This document shows, piece after piece, positions 61,184-64,000 of a stretch of DNA of 64,000 nt. Origin of the DNA: Bosea sp. F3-2 (GTDB taxonomy: Bacteria; Pseudomonadota; Alphaproteobacteria; Rhizobiales; Beijerinckiaceae). A program made the position numbers and the translations under genes. Where the stretch lies: NCBI RefSeq assembly GCF_008253865.1, contig NZ_CP042332.1, positions 1-64,000 on the forward strand, written 5' to 3'. The notes beneath the pieces were generated by a model that was not told the DNA's origin, searched no databases, and saw nothing but the letters and a program-made list of their open reading frames with translations. The first letter of the stretch is position 1. Each line of letters starts with the position of its first letter.

Positions 61184-61705
61184 ATGTCTGAACTACCATC
61201 CAAAAGCTCCTCCATCTCCTTCCGTCGTGTTACGGCAAAGACCGTCTGGGACGTTTGCTGTCTTAGCGAGACACTTTCGGACGCACAGAGGAGCATGATT
61301 GCTGACAATGGCTCCTCGATCGCGGAAGCCCATTTTTCAGAGAACGCTTGGTTCCGAGCAGTCTACGCAGACGAAACGATCGTCGGCTTCATCATGCTGC
61401 ACATCGGGAGCGATCACGACGACGGAATTGAATATCCGGGCGCCTTCCTCTGGCGGTTCATGATCGGTGGACGCTTTCAGCGTTTGGGGTTTGGCAGGGC
61501 CGCCATCGAGCTGCTAGCGCGAGATCTCAAGTTCCGCGGCTTCCAGGAACTGCGGGTCGGCTACGGAATCGGCGAAGGGAGCCCGGAGCCATTCTATTCG
61601 AGCCTGGGGTTCGTTCCCACAGGCAGAAAGTATGGCGAAGAAGAGCTCGAGGCCGCACTCAAATTTCCGTCGCAACATGACGATTTCGTGGAGCTCTCAG
61701 CGTGA
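61184..61705 (+). CDS. GNAT-family N-acetyltransferase (small)
   Basis: A 173-residue acetyltransferase. TIVGFIMLHIGSDHDDGIEY, FLWRFMIGGRFQRLGFGRAA (acetyl-CoA loop RFQRLGFG) and GSPEPFYSSLGFVPTGRKYG are standard GNAT motifs A and B. It resembles diamine/polyamine or antibiotic acetyltransferases. It starts 7 bp after the DUF418 gene and so should share its TetR control. Confidence 0.9.
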   Translation: MSELPSKSSSISFRRVTAKTVWDVCCLSETLSDAQRSMIADNGSSIAEAHFSENAWFRAVYADETIVGFIMLHIGSDHDDGIEYPGAFLWRFMIGGRFQRLGFGRAAIELLARDLKFRGFQELRVGYGIGEGSPEPFYSSLGFVPTGRKYGEEELEAALKFPSQHDDFVELSA

Positions 61706-61899
61706 TTAACTCGGTAGCTAAGCGCGTGCCACTCCCACCCACCAAGCGCGAGCTTGAAATGTCGGCAGATGTGAGGGAAGAGGCCGATGCCTCGTCGGAC
61801 GTCGCACCCGATGCGGGCGCGTGGGAGCTTTATCGCAATCGGTAGGCTCTGCGATCAGATCGAGCCTGATGGCCCGGGCTCGCAAGGACGAGGAAAGCA

Positions 61900-62616
61900 A
61901 TGTTTACTGGGATTGTTCAGGCGGTTGCGAAGGTTGAGGCCATCAAAGATGACAACGGCATTCGGACATTTGCGCTCGAGTTCCCCGAAGGCTTCACCGA
62001 GGATCTGGCTATCGGAGCCAGCGTGGCAGTGGATGGAGTTTGCCTGACCGCGACGACCATCGAAACTGCCAAGCGAGTGCTTTTCGACGTCATGCTTCAG
62101 AGCCTGGCCGTCACCACGCTGGGAGACTGCGAGGTCGGCACGTTGGTCAACGTCGAGCGCGCAGCAAAAGATGGAGCCGAAATCGGCGGACATCCTCTCT
62201 CAGGGCATATCGACTTTGCAGCGCGAGTCGACCTCATCAAGGAATACGGGGCCAACAAGTCCATCCGGTTCTCCATTCCCAGGCCCTTTGAACGCTATAT
62301 TTTTGCGAAGGGTTACATCGCAATCAACGGGTGCAGCCTCACGGTCTCCGAATGCAACAAGGCCGAAAGCTGGTTCGAGATTTGGCTCATCCCTGAAACG
62401 CGCCGCGTAACGAACCTCGATTTCAAACGTGAGGGCGAGATGCTCAACGTAGAGATCGATCGGAGTACACAGGTCGTCGTCGACACCGTAAGGGATGCCG
62501 TTGCTGAAAGCCTCGGCGAACTGCGGCCGCTCCTTGAGACTGTGCTGAAGGAACGGGGTCTGGTTCTCGAAGATCTGGTGAAACCGTCCGGGCTGTTGCC
62601 CCCGCGGCAGCATTGA
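61900..62616 (+). CDS. Riboflavin synthase, alpha subunit
   Basis: A 238-residue protein with two lumazine-binding barrels. Each has its hallmark: MFTGIVQAVAKVEA with AVDGVCLTATTIE, and GGHPLSGHIDFAARV with AINGCSLTVSE. It dismutates 6,7-dimethyl-8-ribityllumazine to riboflavin. It is 25-35 residues longer than usual because of a C-terminal tail (after ~205). No other rib genes and no FMN riboswitch are seen around it, so it may be a second copy. AGGAAAGCA precedes the ATG. Confidence 0.93.
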   Translation: MFTGIVQAVAKVEAIKDDNGIRTFALEFPEGFTEDLAIGASVAVDGVCLTATTIETAKRVLFDVMLQSLAVTTLGDCEVGTLVNVERAAKDGAEIGGHPLSGHIDFAARVDLIKEYGANKSIRFSIPRPFERYIFAKGYIAINGCSLTVSECNKAESWFEIWLIPETRRVTNLDFKREGEMLNVEIDRSTQVVVDTVRDAVAESLGELRPLLETVLKERGLVLEDLVKPSGLLPPRQH

Positions 62617-62763
62617 TCTCCTCGCGCCATTGGCGGGCACGGCCTAGGCGGCGTGGACAAAATCGGACGTTCAGAAGCGAACCTTGTGAGAGTTTGAGGA
62701 GTTGCCGAAAGTTGCCGTTCTGCCGCACGTTCCGGCGCAGCAAACGAACTCAGCGACGCGACC

Positions 62764-63570
62764 ATGGGAGTTTTGGAACTGCCGACCCACCGAACAAATG
62801 TCCCAGCCGAAGCTTCAAGCGCATTGCCGCTTCTGAAACATCGACTCGGAATTTCTCTTTCGGCAGTCTATCTGCACGGCTCTGCCGTAGCCGCAGGGCT
62901 GCGCACGAGGAGCGACGTCGATCTGCTCGCTGTCGTGGAGGAGGAGGTGCCCGCATCCATACGTGCGGACCTCTCGTCCGATCTCCTAGCTGTTTCAGGG
63001 CACTACCCCTTCGACAGGCTCGGTCGTCGGCCGCTTGAGGTCATCATCATACGACGGACCGATCTCGAAGGCATGCCGTATCCGGCGCGAGCGGAGTTCG
63101 TCTACGGCGAATGGTTGCGGACCGCTCTCGAAAGTGGGGCCATCCCGGAAGCGGAGGCGAACCCGGAGTTCACTCTGCTTCTCGCGCAGGCGAGAGAAGA
63201 AGCGGTCCCCCTGATCGGCCCGGACATCACCGATTTGGTTCCCGTCATACCGTCCGCCATCATACGCAAAGCGATCGGTGATCTCCTGCCGGAACTGATC
63301 CGGGCCGTCGAAGGGGACGAGCGTAACGTGCTGCTGACGCTGGCGCGCATGTGGAATACGGCCACGACAGGTCAGTTTGTGTCCAAGGATAGTGCTGCGG
63401 AGTGGGCAGGGGCGAAGTTGTCCGACCGCGCCGCAGATATCCTCGCCCTCGCGCGAGATGCATATCTTGGACGCGCCGAGGACGAGTTGCATTGTCGGCG
63501 AACGGAGGTGTCGCAGGCGGTCGACGAAATGCGCGACGGCGTCGTGTCTGCGCTGCAACCATTCGAGTGA
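62764..63570 (+). CDS. AadA-type aminoglycoside nucleotidyltransferase
   Basis: A 268-residue enzyme of the ANT(3'')-I (AadA) family, which adenylylates streptomycin and spectinomycin. The nucleotidyltransferase motif is AVYLHGSAVAAGLRTRSDVD (GS...DVD, metal-binding). RRPLEVIIIRRTDLEG holds the third acidic residue; VLLTLARMWNTATTGQFVSK and DRAADILALARDAYLG are the C-terminal helical blocks. There is no attC site or integron integrase, so it looks like a chromosomal relative. Whether it confers resistance cannot be told from sequence. Confidence 0.92.
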   Translation: MGVLELPTHRTNVPAEASSALPLLKHRLGISLSAVYLHGSAVAAGLRTRSDVDLLAVVEEEVPASIRADLSSDLLAVSGHYPFDRLGRRPLEVIIIRRTDLEGMPYPARAEFVYGEWLRTALESGAIPEAEANPEFTLLLAQAREEAVPLIGPDITDLVPVIPSAIIRKAIGDLLPELIRAVEGDERNVLLTLARMWNTATTGQFVSKDSAAEWAGAKLSDRAADILALARDAYLGRAEDELHCRRTEVSQAVDEMRDGVVSALQPFE

Positions 63571-63731
63571 TGTCGGCTGTTCCTTAATGCGACTGAAAGC
63601 TGCCCGCCCCCACCACCCAGATAAGTCGTTTCGATGAGCGCTGAATATGTCCATGCGAGCCAAGCGGGGTGGACGAATTGGTTGACGCTGGATCGAGCGG
63701 TTGATTCAACGCTTCCTTTTGGAGGCGTGAT

Positions 63732-63796
63732 TGAGCCGGGGCGATCTGAGCGGAGCGGAGTGGCGGGTTTTAAAGGATCTGCTGCCGATCGAGCCA
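63732..63796 (+). mobile_element. IS5-family transposase start, remnant
   Basis: From TTG 63732, behind TTTTGGAGGCGTGA, the frame reads LSRGDLSGAEWRVLKDLLPI EP, the usual beginning of IS5-type transposases. It then turns into the antisense of another gene. GAGCGGTTGATTCAACGCTT just upstream (from ~63697) is probably the IS end. Only ~21 codons survive. Confidence 0.65.
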
Positions 63797-64000
63797 TCGA
63801 ATTCCGCAGTGCCCAGAGCGTCAGCGCCAATCCGAGAAGCGCCGGCAGCGTTACCGCCGGAAAGTCCCGCGGAATGACAGCAGGTGAGCAGATTCCGACG
63901 GCAACCTCCCAAAAATGGAAGAGCGCGTGCGCGCAAAGCCAGGACGTCGCGGCTGCCCATAGTCCAACACGGCGCCGGGGCGTGAAAAGCCCGAGGCCGA
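63797..64000 (-). CDS. Membrane protein, partial at window edge and truncated by IS5
   Basis: The minus frame entering from 64000 reads FTPRRRVGLWAAATSWLCAH, then ALFHFWEVAVGICSPAVIPR and VTLPALLGLALTLWALRNSM. Two hydrophobic segments are seen. The C-terminus runs into the IS5 remnant near 63,797 and then antisense sequence, so the native end is lost. Pattern ALFHFWE..VGIC is found in small integral membrane proteins of Hyphomicrobiales; function unknown. Confidence 0.5.

Overview
The window is GC-rich DNA that looks like an alphaproteobacterium of the Hyphomicrobiales (Rhizobiales), perhaps Bosea or a relative. I infer this from a MucR/Ros regulator, an Irr-type iron control element, DUF3141, DUF2231, DUF1236 and DUF3870 proteins, and dense operons with 4-bp ATGA overlaps. 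The genus is an inference; no rRNA or tRNA gene was seen.

Part 1 (1-24,200) is a mosaic of live genes and debris. Live units: an archaeal-type S-adenosylmethionine synthetase followed by a MacB-like ABC exporter with its HlyD adaptor (2.6-8.2 kb); a universal stress protein; a VIT-family transporter and P1B-type ATPase operon with an Irr box in its promoter (11.3-14.1 kb); a ferric-reductase-like flavocytochrome; a cold-shock protein; a MucR paralogue that has lost zinc ligands; and a DoxX protein. Around them lie frameshifted or truncated genes (metallophosphoesterase, isoprenylcysteine methyltransferase, DUF3141, DUF1254/DUF1214, DUF2231, dinB, DUF1236) and pieces of IS110, Tn3, IS1182, IS3 and ISNCY elements, including an IS110-family copy inserted into an IS3 copy.

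Part 2 (24,900-55,200) is an intact catabolic and uptake island. On the minus strand are a polyamine-type ABC importer, two acetylpolyamine amidohydrolase paralogues (one without its catalytic residues), an aminoglycoside-phosphotransferase-fold kinase and two class III aminotransferase-fold enzymes. On the plus strand is a long acyl-CoA operon (HMG-CoA-lyase-like enzyme, two enoyl-CoA hydratases, CaiB CoA-transferase, acyl-CoA ligase, nitronate monooxygenase, TctC, aldehyde dehydrogenase, Rid protein, alpha/beta-hydrolase fold, enolase-superfamily enzyme). A peptide/nickel-type ABC importer without ATPase genes and an amidohydrolase follow. The most striking observation is a repeated structured leader: five related short segments (one hairpin enclosed in an outer stem, ending in ACCGGC) precede five transcription units of this island. 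Three of them run directly into an intrinsic terminator placed just before the first gene. They look like copies of one cis-acting RNA sensor that defines a regulon; I do not recognise it as a known riboswitch class.

Part 3 (55,300-64,000) holds a quinone-oxidoreductase-like gene and a TetR-controlled module (epimerase, GNAT, a lone ABC transmembrane domain, TetR, DUF418 protein, GNAT) with four copies of the operator TTGAGC-n4-GCTCAA. After it come a riboflavin synthase, an AadA-type aminoglycoside nucleotidyltransferase, an IS5 remnant and a truncated membrane protein at the window edge.
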